From Paenibacillus marchantiophytorum (GTDB lineage Bacteria > Bacillota > Bacilli > Paenibacillales > NBRC-103111), in NCBI RefSeq assembly GCF_014640555.1, contig NZ_BMHE01000050.1:1-52823 (forward strand): 52,823 nt of DNA. The letters are read 5' to 3'. The position numbers were made by a program, and so were the translations under genes. Positions 8,517-16,892 of this stretch are shown here, piece by piece. The notes beneath the pieces are model-generated. The model was not told where the DNA came from, did no database searches, and worked only from the letters and a program-made list of their open reading frames with translations. Every line of letters begins with the position of its first letter. Within the stretch, counting starts at the first letter, position 1.

Positions 8517-9002
8517 TCAGAATGGCAAGTCATCATCGGAAATATCGATCGGTTTTCCGTCATCAATGAAAGGATCCTGCTGCTCGCGCGATCCACCGCC
8601 ACGATTGCCACTACCGCTTCCGCCGCCGTAGCTAGCGTTAGAGTTAGATGATCCGCTTTCTTCACGACTTCCGGCACTGTTACTCGATTCAAGGAAGCGT
8701 ACATTATCGGCAATAACTTCGGTCACGTATACACGTTTGCCCTCATTATTATCGTAATTCCGTACCTGAATGCGGCCTTCCACTGCTGTCAAACGACCTT
8801 TACGCAAATAGTTCGCGCATGTTTCGGCAAGCTGCCTCCACGTGACGATATTGATAAAGTCCGCTTCTCGTTCTTTCGAACCTCCACTTGTGAAAGGACG
8901 GTCTACTGCAAGAGTAAACTGCGTAACGGCTACACCAGCTGGCGTATAGCGAAGCTCTGGATCTTTGGTCAATCTACCGATAAGAATAACACGGTTCAAC
9001 AT
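8517..9002 (-). CDS. ssb: Single-stranded DNA-binding protein
   Basis: OB-fold protein coating single-stranded DNA in replication and repair. The 161-residue product starts MLNRVILIGRLTKDPELRYT. Its disordered Gly/Ser-rich tail (about residues 105-150) ends in the acidic DISDDDLPF tip that recruits partner proteins. It lies between rpsF and rpsR as in Bacillus ssbA. The gap to rpsF is short, so it is co-transcribed from the promoter upstream of rpsF. Confidence 0.97.
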   Translation of the reverse strand: MLNRVILIGRLTKDPELRYTPAGVAVTQFTLAVDRPFTSGGSKEREADFINIVTWRQLAETCANYLRKGRLTAVEGRIQVRNYDNNEGKRVYVTEVIADNVRFLESSNSAGSREESGSSNSNASYGGGSGSGNRGGGSREQQDPFIDDGKPIDISDDDLPF

Positions 9003-9037
9003 CGGACATTCCCCCTGACGAAAATACTGGCATGCAT

Positions 9038-9325
9038 TTAAGCTACGTCGTTTGTGATTAAGTGACGGATAACTTCATCCGAAATCTTAAGTACGCGATC
9101 AAGTTCAGTTACAACAGCAGGTTCTGCGTTGAAGTGTACCAGCACATAGTGCCCGTCACGGAACTTATTGATCTCATACGCAAGACGGCGTTTGCCCATC
9201 AGGTCATGTTTGGAGACTTCTCCTCCACCGTTCGTGATGATGCCTTGGAACTTTTCTACTGTAGATTGAACAACTTCTTGCTCAATGTCAGTACGAATGA
9301 TGTACATCATTTCATATTTGCGCAT
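9038..9325 (-). CDS. rpsF: 30S ribosomal protein bS6
   Basis: Ribosomal protein of 95 residues starting MRKYEMMYIIRTDIE, the bS6 signature. The ATG at 9325 is chosen over an in-frame start at 9334 because AAGGAGGTG precedes it at the right distance. First gene of the rpsF-ssb-rpsR operon. In relatives ychF usually lies just upstream; it is absent here. Confidence 0.96.
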   Translation of the reverse strand: MRKYEMMYIIRTDIEQEVVQSTVEKFQGIITNGGGEVSKHDLMGKRRLAYEINKFRDGHYVLVHFNAEPAVVTELDRVLKISDEVIRHLITNDVA

Positions 9326-9425
9326 GTATTTCACCTCCTTTTGGACTAAGCGGCTCCTATTCTAACTTGTTAGACAAGCGAAGGAGCAAGGAGCGAGGAT
9401 TCTTATTCAAAACTCGCACCTGAAT

Positions 9426-9454
9426 ACTATAGCAAATCGAGCGACAGATTACAA
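9426..9454 (-). promoter_or_regulatory. Promoter of the rpsF operon
   Basis: Minus-strand TTGTAA (9449-9454), 17-base spacer, TATAGT (9426-9431). It lies about 100 bases upstream of rpsF, leaving a leader long enough for autogenous control. Confidence 0.65.
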
Positions 9455-9566
9455 GTTTTTCTCTCATAAAGTGCAAAGGATGAACATGGTAACGGTCTAC
9501 ATACATGCTTCCCTCTTCTAGGGGTAATCTAACTACGATTATAATTCTCATGAAGAGGTGATTATT

Positions 9567-9755
9567 GTGGGTGAATGGACACATTTTAACGAAGGCGATC
9601 ATGTTCCTAATGATGGTGAGTATATGGAAATTGGCGAGAATGCCTTTCATATGGGCATTAATAACCCCAAAACCGTAAGCTTGAAAAAAGGCGACACTTT
9701 TCCGGCAACTAGCAACCATAATCGCAAATGGCACCGCAAGGGGTTAAGGCAGTAG
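9567..9755 (+). CDS. YjzC-like small protein
   Basis: A 62-residue soluble protein with HVPNDGEYMEIGE and KKGDTFPATSNHNRKW, the pattern of the Bacillus YjzC family, whose function is unknown. The GTG at 9567 follows AGAGGTG at a normal distance; an in-frame start nine bases earlier overlaps that site. It is followed closely by a small membrane-protein gene. Confidence 0.78.
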   Translation: MGEWTHFNEGDHVPNDGEYMEIGENAFHMGINNPKTVSLKKGDTFPATSNHNRKWHRKGLRQ

Positions 9756-9782
9756 TTCGACCATGACAAGGAGAATGACTCC

Positions 9783-10052
9783 ATGAAAACAACAACATTT
9801 ACGTGGCTGTTCACTTTTATTGGCGCAGCCCTATGCTTGATGCATTATTTATTTCATGATCACGATGCCTTCTATATGATCTTCTATGCCCTTAGTGTGC
9901 CAGCGTGGTTCGCGTCCACATTTACTGATATTTATGAAATCTCCATGTTTAGGATGCTTATCATCTACGCATTGACTATTGCTTCCTGGTCACTAGTCGG
10001 CTATGTCATTGACCGCTACTCTGTCAGCTACAGGAATAAACGAGCCGACTAG
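9783..10052 (+). CDS. Small membrane protein of unknown function
   Basis: An 89-residue, strongly hydrophobic protein with three predicted membrane segments (about residues 5-25, 28-48 and 57-78) and a basic C-terminal tail. AAGGAG lies upstream of the ATG. It is 27 bases behind the YjzC-like gene and probably co-transcribed. No family recognised. Confidence 0.7.
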   Translation: MKTTTFTWLFTFIGAALCLMHYLFHDHDAFYMIFYALSVPAWFASTFTDIYEISMFRMLIIYALTIASWSLVGYVIDRYSVSYRNKRAD

Positions 10053-10574
10053 TTGTCTCTGAAGAGGGATTGTCTCCAAAATCAATGAACCTTGAGCCAA
10101 GCCCCCTCTTACGAATTCAGCAACTTTTATTTGATCAAAAAGGCCGTTTTAGAAAGTCCAACGAATTTCCAGAGCGTTATCCCAACAAAAAGATCACCAA
10201 TTCGCCTAAAAGCGACTCTATAGCGCCAATTCAGTTCCTTGGATCGCCAAACAAGCCAATTTCCCGTCTATAAGCATCATACAGTTCATTAGAATGACTG
10301 ATGGATTGTATGGGGATTGGGAACAGGGATTGGGGACAGGCATTCGGAACAAGGCTCGGTGGCCAGAGGTTTATCGACTCCGAGGCTCAGTTTGACCTGT
10401 TAACGCTGCTTTCCAACTGTACCGCTACCCTCTTATTCCTCAAAACGCCGAGGCTGTCCTCAAAGTCATACAAATTGACTTTGGGACAGCCTCTTTTTCG
10501 CGTTCACTCTTCCCGTACAGACAACTATGCCTTATAATTTACTATATCTACCAATCTATCAATGAGGTGACCTT
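10053..10574 (+). other. Gene-free interval with a strong terminator
   Basis: No credible coding sequence. At 10450-10498 a long stem (gaggctgtcc.caaagtca and complement) with a TTTTT tail forms a plus-strand terminator, probably for the two small genes upstream. GGGGATTGGG-type G-rich runs lie at 10311-10340. Confidence 0.6.
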
Positions 10575-11927
10575 TTGGACACGAATAATCATAAACATCC
10601 GACGGATCCATCCCTGCAACCCGCCCCTTCTAGCTCGATTAGCCGTAGGAAGCTCTTGTCTACCTTGGGTGCTGCAGGACTAGCTTTGGCCACGGGAGAC
10701 GTTTTTCTTAACGCTGCAACCGCACAAGCTGCATCCCCTTCCTCTGTGATCTACAACATCAAGGACTACGGAGCTCGCGGTAATTTCCGCTTTGATGAGG
10801 ATGACGCTCCTTATATTCAAAGTGCACTGGATGCCGCGGCAATCACTGGGGGGATCGTTTTCGTTCCAGCAGGCGTCTATTTTGTCAAAATGCCTTTGCG
10901 GCTCAGCTCCAATGTTACTTTGATGGGAACTGGCAATAACAGCATTCTTCGCTCTTCCATGAATAAGTTCGGAATCCTGAATATATCAGCCGCTCATCAC
11001 ATACATATTCACCGCTTGGCCTTCCAAGGTGTCGGCACCTTTGGCATGACGTCCGTTCCGCTGCTAGAAAGCGGAGTTTCACTCAATCTAGCGAGCGATA
11101 TCCGCATCACCGATTGCTTATTTTCCTCCATTGATAATGGTGTGAAATCCGTCGATTCCTCGCGTGTCGTTGTTGAAGGCTGCACCTTCGATACAATCAT
11201 AGGGACCTTAGATTACGATTCGCAAGGCTTCGGCATCTGGTGCAGTAATGCAGCCGATCATTACCTGGCCCAAAATTATTTCAACATGCTGTTCCAAACC
11301 TGCATCTACATGAGCAATGGCAGCCGTAATTCCGAGATCACTCGCAATCACATGCAAAAATGCTATACATCCGCCATCGATCTCGTATCCGCCCCCAAAG
11401 AGGAACCGTGCAAGTTCAATACGATCTCCAGCAACATAATTGAGAACTTCACCAACTCTAGCGGCAAAACCGGCTATACTGCCGGCATCCGCCTCAAGGG
11501 CAATTGTATATCCAACATCATATCTTCCAATGTGTTAAGTGACATAGATGATAGCGGCATTCAACTGTTAGGATCGGCCGATCGCCAGAAGGAACGGCCT
11601 CATTATAATCAAATCTCGGATAACCAATTGCAAACCATCGGCGTAGCAGCTCTTCATCTCATCAATGCCTATGACAATCAAATTTGGCATAATACGGTTC
11701 AGGGCTGTAAGGGTGATGCGATTCTCCTCGCCTCGGAAGGCAAAGGCGCCGGTTCTTTCTGCGATAGAAACCAAGTCACCAGCAACAGTCTAAACCGCTG
11801 CACCAAAGCACCGATTCGCATTACAGATGCGAACTGCCAGGAAACAGTGCTATTCGGGAACCTTGGCACAGGTAATGGCGAGAAGATCATCGATAAGGGC
11901 AAGGACACTGTAACTTCAGCCCTGTAA
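10575..11927 (+). CDS. Tat-exported right-handed beta-helix (pectate-lyase-like) protein
   Basis: A 450-residue secreted protein. The N-terminus carries the twin-arginine motif SRRKLLS followed by a hydrophobic stretch and an AQA-A type cleavage site near residue 52. Next comes YNIKDYGARGN, the usual start of pectate-lyase-3/GH28-like beta helices. Many short repeated coils follow (SSNVTLMGTGNNS, RNSEITRNHMQ, NQISDNQLQ). Such proteins cut or bind polysaccharides outside the cell; the substrate is unknown. The start is TTG after GAGGTGACC. It stands alone. Confidence 0.82.
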   Translation: MDTNNHKHPTDPSLQPAPSSSISRRKLLSTLGAAGLALATGDVFLNAATAQAASPSSVIYNIKDYGARGNFRFDEDDAPYIQSALDAAAITGGIVFVPAGVYFVKMPLRLSSNVTLMGTGNNSILRSSMNKFGILNISAAHHIHIHRLAFQGVGTFGMTSVPLLESGVSLNLASDIRITDCLFSSIDNGVKSVDSSRVVVEGCTFDTIIGTLDYDSQGFGIWCSNAADHYLAQNYFNMLFQTCIYMSNGSRNSEITRNHMQKCYTSAIDLVSAPKEEPCKFNTISSNIIENFTNSSGKTGYTAGIRLKGNCISNIISSNVLSDIDDSGIQLLGSADRQKERPHYNQISDNQLQTIGVAALHLINAYDNQIWHNTVQGCKGDAILLASEGKGAGSFCDRNQVTSNSLNRCTKAPIRITDANCQETVLFGNLGTGNGEKIIDKGKDTVTSAL

Positions 11928-12005
11928 GCAAGATAACTGATCTATTCCGTCCTACTTCATAGCTTTGCCCAATGTGCATTTCCAAACTCGTCAGATGACA
12001 CAAAA

Positions 12006-12040
12006 AAAGGCCGCGCAACGGATTCCAGTTGCGCGGCCTT
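12006..12040 (-). terminator. Terminator of the lipoprotein gene
   Basis: Thirteen-pair stem (aaggccgcgcaac and complement) followed on the minus strand by a run of seven Ts, just beyond the stop at 12045. Confidence 0.85.
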
Positions 12041-12044
12041 CTGC

Positions 12045-12479
12045 TTATTTTTGGAATACCCTTTTCTCCGAAATCTTGCCGTCATCGAAAAACACAACTT
12101 CCAAATAATAACCCGGTTGATTGGATATTTCGAAATCATAGGTCTTCTTGCCATTCTCATCTTTAACTAACTTGCCTTTAGCGCCTGTTTGTTTAACCAG
12201 ATCATCATAAGTACCCGTCATGTTTATCTTATCGGCTTGTTCCTTCGTAATTTTCGGAAGTGGCTCATCCTTCACTGCGTCCTTGCTGCCTGCTTGTGGA
12301 GTAGCTGTTGCTGTTGTACCACCGCTTGTCCCACTAGGCGTCGCAGAAGCCCCTGCTGAGGGCTGTACGGTTGCCCCTGTTGTTGGACTAGGACTTGTTG
12401 TATTTGTCCCTGTATCCTTCTTAGAACACCCTGTAACGACTACCACTAGCACCACCATAATCATCAACCAATTTTTCAT
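12045..12479 (-). CDS. Lipoprotein of unknown function
   Basis: A 144-residue protein. The signal peptide ends in the lipobox VTGC (Cys near residue 18). A low-complexity Thr/Ser/Gly/Pro linker runs to about residue 70, then a small globular domain of about 70 residues (DKINMTGTYDDLVKQTGAKG to the end). It is anchored to the outer face of the membrane. The domain resembles short lipoprotein domains of Bacillales, but no name can be given. Confidence 0.75.
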   Translation of the reverse strand: MKNWLMIMVVLVVVVTGCSKKDTGTNTTSPSPTTGATVQPSAGASATPSGTSGGTTATATPQAGSKDAVKDEPLPKITKEQADKINMTGTYDDLVKQTGAKGKLVKDENGKKTYDFEISNQPGYYLEVVFFDDGKISEKRVFQK

Positions 12480-12614
12480 ACCAATTACCTCCTTCTCAGC
12501 GCCTAAATCCAGACAGGACTTATTCTGCTAACTTTACTTTCCTTTTATCCTCGCATAGAGCAAATAAGCTCTATTCATCATTCTAGACGTAATAACCATA
12601 GGAATGGTTTCACA

Positions 12615-12657
12615 AAGAGAAAAAGCCCCCCACGTTGGTATCAACGCAGAAGGCTTT
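12615..12657 (-). terminator. Original terminator of tRNA-Ser
   Basis: Nested stem (aaagcc with ggcttt, inner cgttg with caacg) followed by TTTTT on the minus strand. It lies 20 bases past the displaced 3' end of the tRNA gene, so it was probably the terminator before the element inserted. Confidence 0.65.
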
Positions 12658-12675
12658 AGCATGTTTGTTATCGAA

Positions 12676-12735
12676 ACGGAAAGAGTGGGAGTCGAACCCA
12701 CGCACGCCTCGCGACGCCTAACTGATTTCGAGTCA
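12676..12735. repeat. Distal attachment site (attL-like) of the element
   Basis: A 60-bp exact copy of 28465-28524. It contains the last 59 bases of tRNA-Ser from the anticodon loop to the discriminator base, without the 5' half, so it is not a working tRNA. Confidence 0.92.
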
Positions 12736-12747
12736 CATTTTTCCGTA

Positions 12748-12763
12748 TGTTTCACGTGGAACC
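12748..12763 (+). promoter_or_regulatory. parS-like site just inside the element
   Basis: TGTTTCACGTGGAACC matches the Firmicute parS palindrome at 15 of 16 positions. It lies 13 bases inside the distal attachment repeat, so by the usual recombination logic it came with the element. Two perfect parS sites occur near spo0J and noc. Confidence 0.7.
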
Positions 12764-12928
12764 CATTATATTCAACGTATTGCTTACGATCACATGTCGG
12801 ACTGATTACGTTACTTCTACGCTTATCGAATATGTTTCTACTATTATAATAGCATTCGCGCGCATTAATTACAAACAGCTACTTTATTTCCCAACTTTAA
12901 TCGCGCATAATGTTCTAGAGGTGATTTT

Positions 12929-13555
12929 ATGGGAAAAGTAGTAACTACTGTAGCTAATATTAAAAAGTTAAATAAGGATGAACGCGTCGTACTAGACATT
13001 ATCACAAATCTAGAAAAAGCAAACTTCGGCTTGAATTTATTTACCAAAAGACCAAAAAGTAGAATCGATCCACTACTTGAGCATGAGAAACCAATTAGTA
13101 TTATGATTACTGCGGCAGCATTATATGAGTCTGTACTTCAATTTAATTCAATAAAAGGAAAAGCAAGGATTGAAATCAAGAATTATGACAACGCGGAAGT
13201 AAATACCGCACTAGACTTTCTATGTGGGAAAAAAGTCGAAGAATTTAAAAGTAATATTTTAAATGCGATTCGAAACAAAAGTACTTTCCACACAGACGCG
13301 GAAATAATTGACTACTATCTTAACAATGCTGGGCTAAGTGATGATGAAGAAATTGTCATTTGGCAGGAGAATAAAGATGGGTCAAATAACTACCCTATTG
13401 CTAACGATGTGTTGAGTTTCTGGTTCCTCAACTCATTAAACGAACGCGATTTTCTTGCTAATGTAATTTTTATGGGGCAATTATTTAATGATCTACGGAC
13501 TGTTGTGCATTTTCTATTAATGAAATGGTATGGGGCTTCGGTTATTAAATCGTAA
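12929..13555 (+). CDS. Hypothetical protein with a possible HEPN motif
   Basis: A 208-residue soluble protein with no recognised family. The segment AIRNKSTFHTD (about residues 112-122) has the spacing R-N-x4-H of the HEPN ribonuclease motif, and the surrounding sequence is helical. GAGGTG precedes the ATG. It is the outermost cargo gene at the distal end, AT-rich unlike the late operon, and transcribed alone. Position and motif suggest a defence or toxin role, but this is inference. Confidence 0.6.
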   Translation: MGKVVTTVANIKKLNKDERVVLDIITNLEKANFGLNLFTKRPKSRIDPLLEHEKPISIMITAAALYESVLQFNSIKGKARIEIKNYDNAEVNTALDFLCGKKVEEFKSNILNAIRNKSTFHTDAEIIDYYLNNAGLSDDEEIVIWQENKDGSNNYPIANDVLSFWFLNSLNERDFLANVIFMGQLFNDLRTVVHFLLMKWYGASVIKS

Positions 13556-14168
13556 TATCACTCTAGTCCCCCAAGATAAAAATGAAACGCGGATTTTCTT
13601 CGCACCTGACGCGCGTATATGAGGTCCCCGGCTTGGGGGGTCACCGTAAAATAAACGCTTGACAAAACGGGCGCCATCCGATCGGTTTCCGCCGCCCATC
13701 GCGATACAATCCGTATACATAAACGCTGCATAAAACTAACGCTTGACACCGCCTACCTACTATGCATATGCGCCTTAACGTATCAAAAACGGGTATTATA
13801 CGCTTATGCATACGAAACGCATAAATAAAGGTCGCAAAAATACGCCGAAAAGGCGTATCATTACGCTATTTCTTAGATATGACGCGGTCTCAGACATATG
13901 TACAAAATATTTGATTTTATACACAAGTCTACTGATTAAAATGTATAAAAGTTGCATAGGAAATACCGCTTGACACACGCGCATCAATACGAATTGTATC
14001 GTAAACACCCGCCAATCGCGTATCTCTGCCGCTATCCTACTTGACCCCCCCTGAGTTACAATCGCACGCCCATCCGGAGCTCCTCGCCCGTGAAATAGCG
14101 TAAATACAACGGTATTTACAACAGTATGAAGTCGCGTTTCTGTGCAATTCTGCGCATACCTCCGTAAA
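13556..14168. other. Intergenic stretch with repeats and a hairpin
   Basis: No credible gene in about 610 bases. It contains three plus-strand copies of CGCTTGACA, two as acgcttgaca (13655-13664 and 13739-13748) and one as ccgcttgaca (13966-13975), none followed by a good -10 box. It also has a seven-pair hairpin at 13840-13858 whose minus-strand reading is followed by TTTTT (terminator-like), and the hairpin taaatac-aacg-gtattta at 14101-14118. Confidence 0.55.
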
Positions 14169-14218
14169 CAAAAAAATAGCGCCAGCACAACGTTTTTAGG
14201 CGTTATACTGGCGCTTAG
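14169..14218 (-). terminator. Terminator of the late-type operon
   Basis: Eight-pair outer stem (agcgccag with ctggcgct) plus an inner acaacg/cgttat helix, followed on the minus strand by a T-run. It lies 13 bases past the last gene of the operon. Confidence 0.8.
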
Positions 14219-14230
14219 TTTATTGCACGC

Positions 14231-14665
14231 TTACCCGTTCATCATCGCGTCTAAATCAGCGATATCTTGGCGGATCTCGTCTTCGGTCTTACGTTTCGGT
14301 CCGTCAGATTCGCGTAAATCCTTAATTTCGGTAACATTCGTAAGGAGCGCATGTCTTTGATAGTACAACGCGAGCGCCTTTACGCTGCCTGCTTTTATTA
14401 GGCGCATGACAGCCGCATTCGCTTCCATCCTCATCGCGCTAAGTTGCGTATCGGATACGTAGTTTAGGTACTCGCCGAACTCCTCTTTCTCTTTCCATTC
14501 GTAAAGCGTCCGCCTACTTACGCCTACTTCCTCCGCGATCTGTTGCATTGTCTTCTTTTCTACGCCTTCAACGATGCCGTGCCAGGCATTCTCCGCCATT
14601 AAATCGGCCGCTTTCCGTTGTTGAGCGGTGATTTGTGCTTCTAAAACGCTCCTTCGCTTACTCAT
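14231..14665 (-). CDS. phBC6A51-type homeodomain protein (small-terminase-like)
   Basis: A 144-residue DNA-binding protein with a helix-turn-helix at about residues 40-58 (TMQQIAEEVGVSRRTLYEWKE). It has the overall pattern of the phage phBC6A51-type homeodomain family, often found beside phage packaging genes and sometimes taken as small terminase. The C-terminal half (MRLIKAGSVKALALYYQRH) fits too. It ends the late-type operon. No large terminase follows, so it may redirect another phage's packaging or act as a regulator; the choice is open. Confidence 0.7.
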   Translation of the reverse strand: MSKRRSVLEAQITAQQRKAADLMAENAWHGIVEGVEKKTMQQIAEEVGVSRRTLYEWKEKEEFGEYLNYVSDTQLSAMRMEANAAVMRLIKAGSVKALALYYQRHALLTNVTEIKDLRESDGPKRKTEDEIRQDIADLDAMMNG

Positions 14666-14681
14666 ACGCTATCCCCTCCGT

Positions 14682-15218
14682 CTAAATTTCGTGTTTTATC
14701 GTCTCATAATGCGCCCAGGCTGCGGATAGCTCCGTTTCTAACACTTCGGCATCCTCTTTAAGTCGCTTGGATTCCGCATCGGCAACCGAACTATGTCCGC
14801 GCATCATCTCTATCGCGAAATGTAGAAAACGCAATACTTCCCCAGCGTGAGTATCATCGGTATTACCGCTTTCTAAAGCGCTATTAACTCGATCCATTTC
14901 ACGGAGTATCATATCTACCATGCTCGCGTACATTCCCGTTTCGAAGCCGACTGACATATAGAGAAGCGCCGCTGTCTTGCGATACTCTACAAGCTTTGAC
15001 ATGTCAATTGAGATCAGATGACCCTCCGCAATGATGCCGGCATACTTAATCGCGATTTGCTCAAACGGTTTCAATCGCTCAGTTAGTACGATTGATAACG
15101 GTACCGATACGAAATCGTCAGGCGGTTCCGGTAACTGGCCTCGTTCTGTCCGTATCTGCCTCACTCGCTCTCCTAATTCAGCGGTTATAAAGCGTATTTC
15201 CTCAATTGTCTCCATCAT
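14682..15218 (-). CDS. Hypothetical phage-type protein downstream of the tape measure
   Basis: A 178-residue, mostly helical, acidic protein with no recognised family. Its ATG overlaps the stop of the tape-measure gene (ATGA), and AGAGGGG gives the ribosome site. An open frame reaches 15245 but lacks a ribosome site. Tight coupling to the tape-measure gene suggests a role with it, such as a tail-assembly or chaperone-like function. That is only context. Confidence 0.65.
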   Translation of the reverse strand: MMETIEEIRFITAELGERVRQIRTERGQLPEPPDDFVSVPLSIVLTERLKPFEQIAIKYAGIIAEGHLISIDMSKLVEYRKTAALLYMSVGFETGMYASMVDMILREMDRVNSALESGNTDDTHAGEVLRFLHFAIEMMRGHSSVADAESKRLKEDAEVLETELSAAWAHYETIKHEI

Positions 15219-16888
15219 CGTACTACCGCCCCTCTCGCTTCCCACGCTTGAGTCGCGAGTGCTTTCGCAATAGCGTCGATGTCCGACTCAGCGCGTACAT
15301 TGAATGTGTTGCCGGTGACTGTGATGTTACCTCCACCGCCTCCTCCATTTCGGTACGAATCTGCTTCAGATTTGCGCAAGACCGTTTCTCCTTCATGAAG
15401 ACGAGCCGGATAATTATCGTAAGGTACCCGCGAAAGGCCAGCAGAGTGACCGTTAGGCTCAGCAGATCTCGAATTAAACCGATCCATAACAGAGTTCGGC
15501 AACGTAATCGTACCGTCACTAGGATCGGTTATCAGCGGGCTTACCGGCGAAGTAGTTACCTGATCGGTAACGCCTCTACTACGGTCAATCCAGCCGTTAA
15601 CTCCTCCGTTCTGGAAGAATTTATCGCGGTTGAGTCGATCAACATACGAATCGGCGATTTGCGAACCAATAACCCCCGCACCGGCTCCGATCGCTGCACC
15701 ATAAACACCGCCAAATCTTCCTCCGGCGATCGCGCCAAGTACTGCACTACCGAGTGGGTGGGCCGCCAGTGCTTGAGCGAGGCCTTTCGTAATCCCCTCG
15801 GCAATCTTAGCGCCTAAGGACAGGCTTGGCTCTATTAGCTTCGGAGCGTTGTCCATAATCGAACGCGAAAGAGCATTAGTTAGCTTTTCAGTCATACTCT
15901 CAACCTTTGCGTATCCGGTATTCTCCATATACGTATTAAAAATTTGGAGCAAGTCGTCTACCACGAAGGTTACTTTTCCCGGGATATCGCGGATTTTTAA
16001 AAACTCCGGATTGTTCAGGTATCGCGTCTGTACATACGACCAACCTCGCTGAGCCGCGGTAATGATTCCGTCGAACATGCGCGCCATTAACCGCGAGCCC
16101 GCATCGAATAACTTATCCGCACCACCATTTGATAGGAATCGTGCGATCTTTTCGAGCTGCGGTTTGATCGTTTCAAGCGATTTGACGCCCATTTGTGATA
16201 TTCCGCTCTGCACGGTCCCTGTTATCGTTGACCACGAGCCAAGCGCCGTTTTTGATAGCTTGTCCGAGCCGCCTTCGAACGTTTTCGCGACGTCTGTCAT
16301 CATGAGTTTCATCGCGCCTTTAGTGCCTCCGCCGGCCTTTTCGAGATCCTTCGCGGAGATCTTGAACCCGAACTCTTTCATACGCTCAAATTCGCCCGTT
16401 TTCATGTCGGCCAAAGCTTCAACCGCGTCCATCAGCGACTTTCCGGGATTCAAGGCAGCCATATTTTCGGAAATTGTCAGTAGCTTCTTAGCGCCGTCCA
16501 TATCGCCGCTCGTAACGTTAATCAAACGGCGTCCGGCGTTCATGACGTCACCGGTTTCAAATGGCGTCAGATTGGCGTTTTGGTTCAGGTAATCAATGTA
16601 ACCTTTCGTTGCTTCTTTCGCCTTCTCTGCACCTAGCGTCAGACCCGCGAAGTGCTCAATTGCTACAGTATTCTGCTCAATCTGTGACGCGCCTTTAAGA
16701 CTCTCAGTAACGAGTTTAATCGCGCCCGCAGTGCCGGCTATTGCCGCAGTTCCCGCAGTTAATGCCGCGGTCGCGGTCGCTACTTTAGTTAGACTAGTTG
16801 CCATAGAGTTCATTTTGCTCATCATCCGCGTTGCTGGACCGGTAAATCCGTCGTGTAGTACTAGACGTGCAATTAAATCGAAAGCCAT
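15215..16888 (-). CDS. Phage tail tape-measure protein (short)
   Basis: A 557-residue protein with a TP901-type N-terminus (RLVLHDGFTGPATRMM), a hydrophobic Ala/Gly stretch at about residues 36-60, and the conserved MNAGRRLINVTSG and AMKLMMTDV segments. Gly/Ala-rich hydrophobic patches (about 385-410) precede the typical C-terminus YPARLHEGETVLRKSEAD and GGGGNITVTGNTFNVR. Tape measures set siphophage tail length at about 0.15 nm per residue, which would give a tail of roughly 80-85 nm. It is the only clear virion gene in the element. AAGGAGAG at the end of the preceding gene serves as ribosome site. Confidence 0.82.
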   Translation of the reverse strand: MAFDLIARLVLHDGFTGPATRMMSKMNSMATSLTKVATATAALTAGTAAIAGTAGAIKLVTESLKGASQIEQNTVAIEHFAGLTLGAEKAKEATKGYIDYLNQNANLTPFETGDVMNAGRRLINVTSGDMDGAKKLLTISENMAALNPGKSLMDAVEALADMKTGEFERMKEFGFKISAKDLEKAGGGTKGAMKLMMTDVAKTFEGGSDKLSKTALGSWSTITGTVQSGISQMGVKSLETIKPQLEKIARFLSNGGADKLFDAGSRLMARMFDGIITAAQRGWSYVQTRYLNNPEFLKIRDIPGKVTFVVDDLLQIFNTYMENTGYAKVESMTEKLTNALSRSIMDNAPKLIEPSLSLGAKIAEGITKGLAQALAAHPLGSAVLGAIAGGRFGGVYGAAIGAGAGVIGSQIADSYVDRLNRDKFFQNGGVNGWIDRSRGVTDQVTTSPVSPLITDPSDGTITLPNSVMDRFNSRSAEPNGHSAGLSRVPYDNYPARLHEGETVLRKSEADSYRNGGGGGGNITVTGNTFNVRAESDIDAIAKALATQAWEARGAVVR

Positions 16889-16892
16889 ACGT

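Noticed and set aside
12677..12735. Second tRNA-Ser gene
   Set aside because: Only the 3' 59 bases are present; the 5' half and acceptor 5' strand are missing. It is the distal attachment copy.
13796..14188. Minus-strand 130-codon frame beyond the late operon
   Set aside because: Begins inside the operon terminator, has no ribosome site, and crosses a second terminator-like hairpin.
15970..15990. Noc-binding-site-like TTTTCCCGGGATAT inside the tape-measure gene
   Set aside because: Imperfect match within coding sequence; a single copy is expected by chance.
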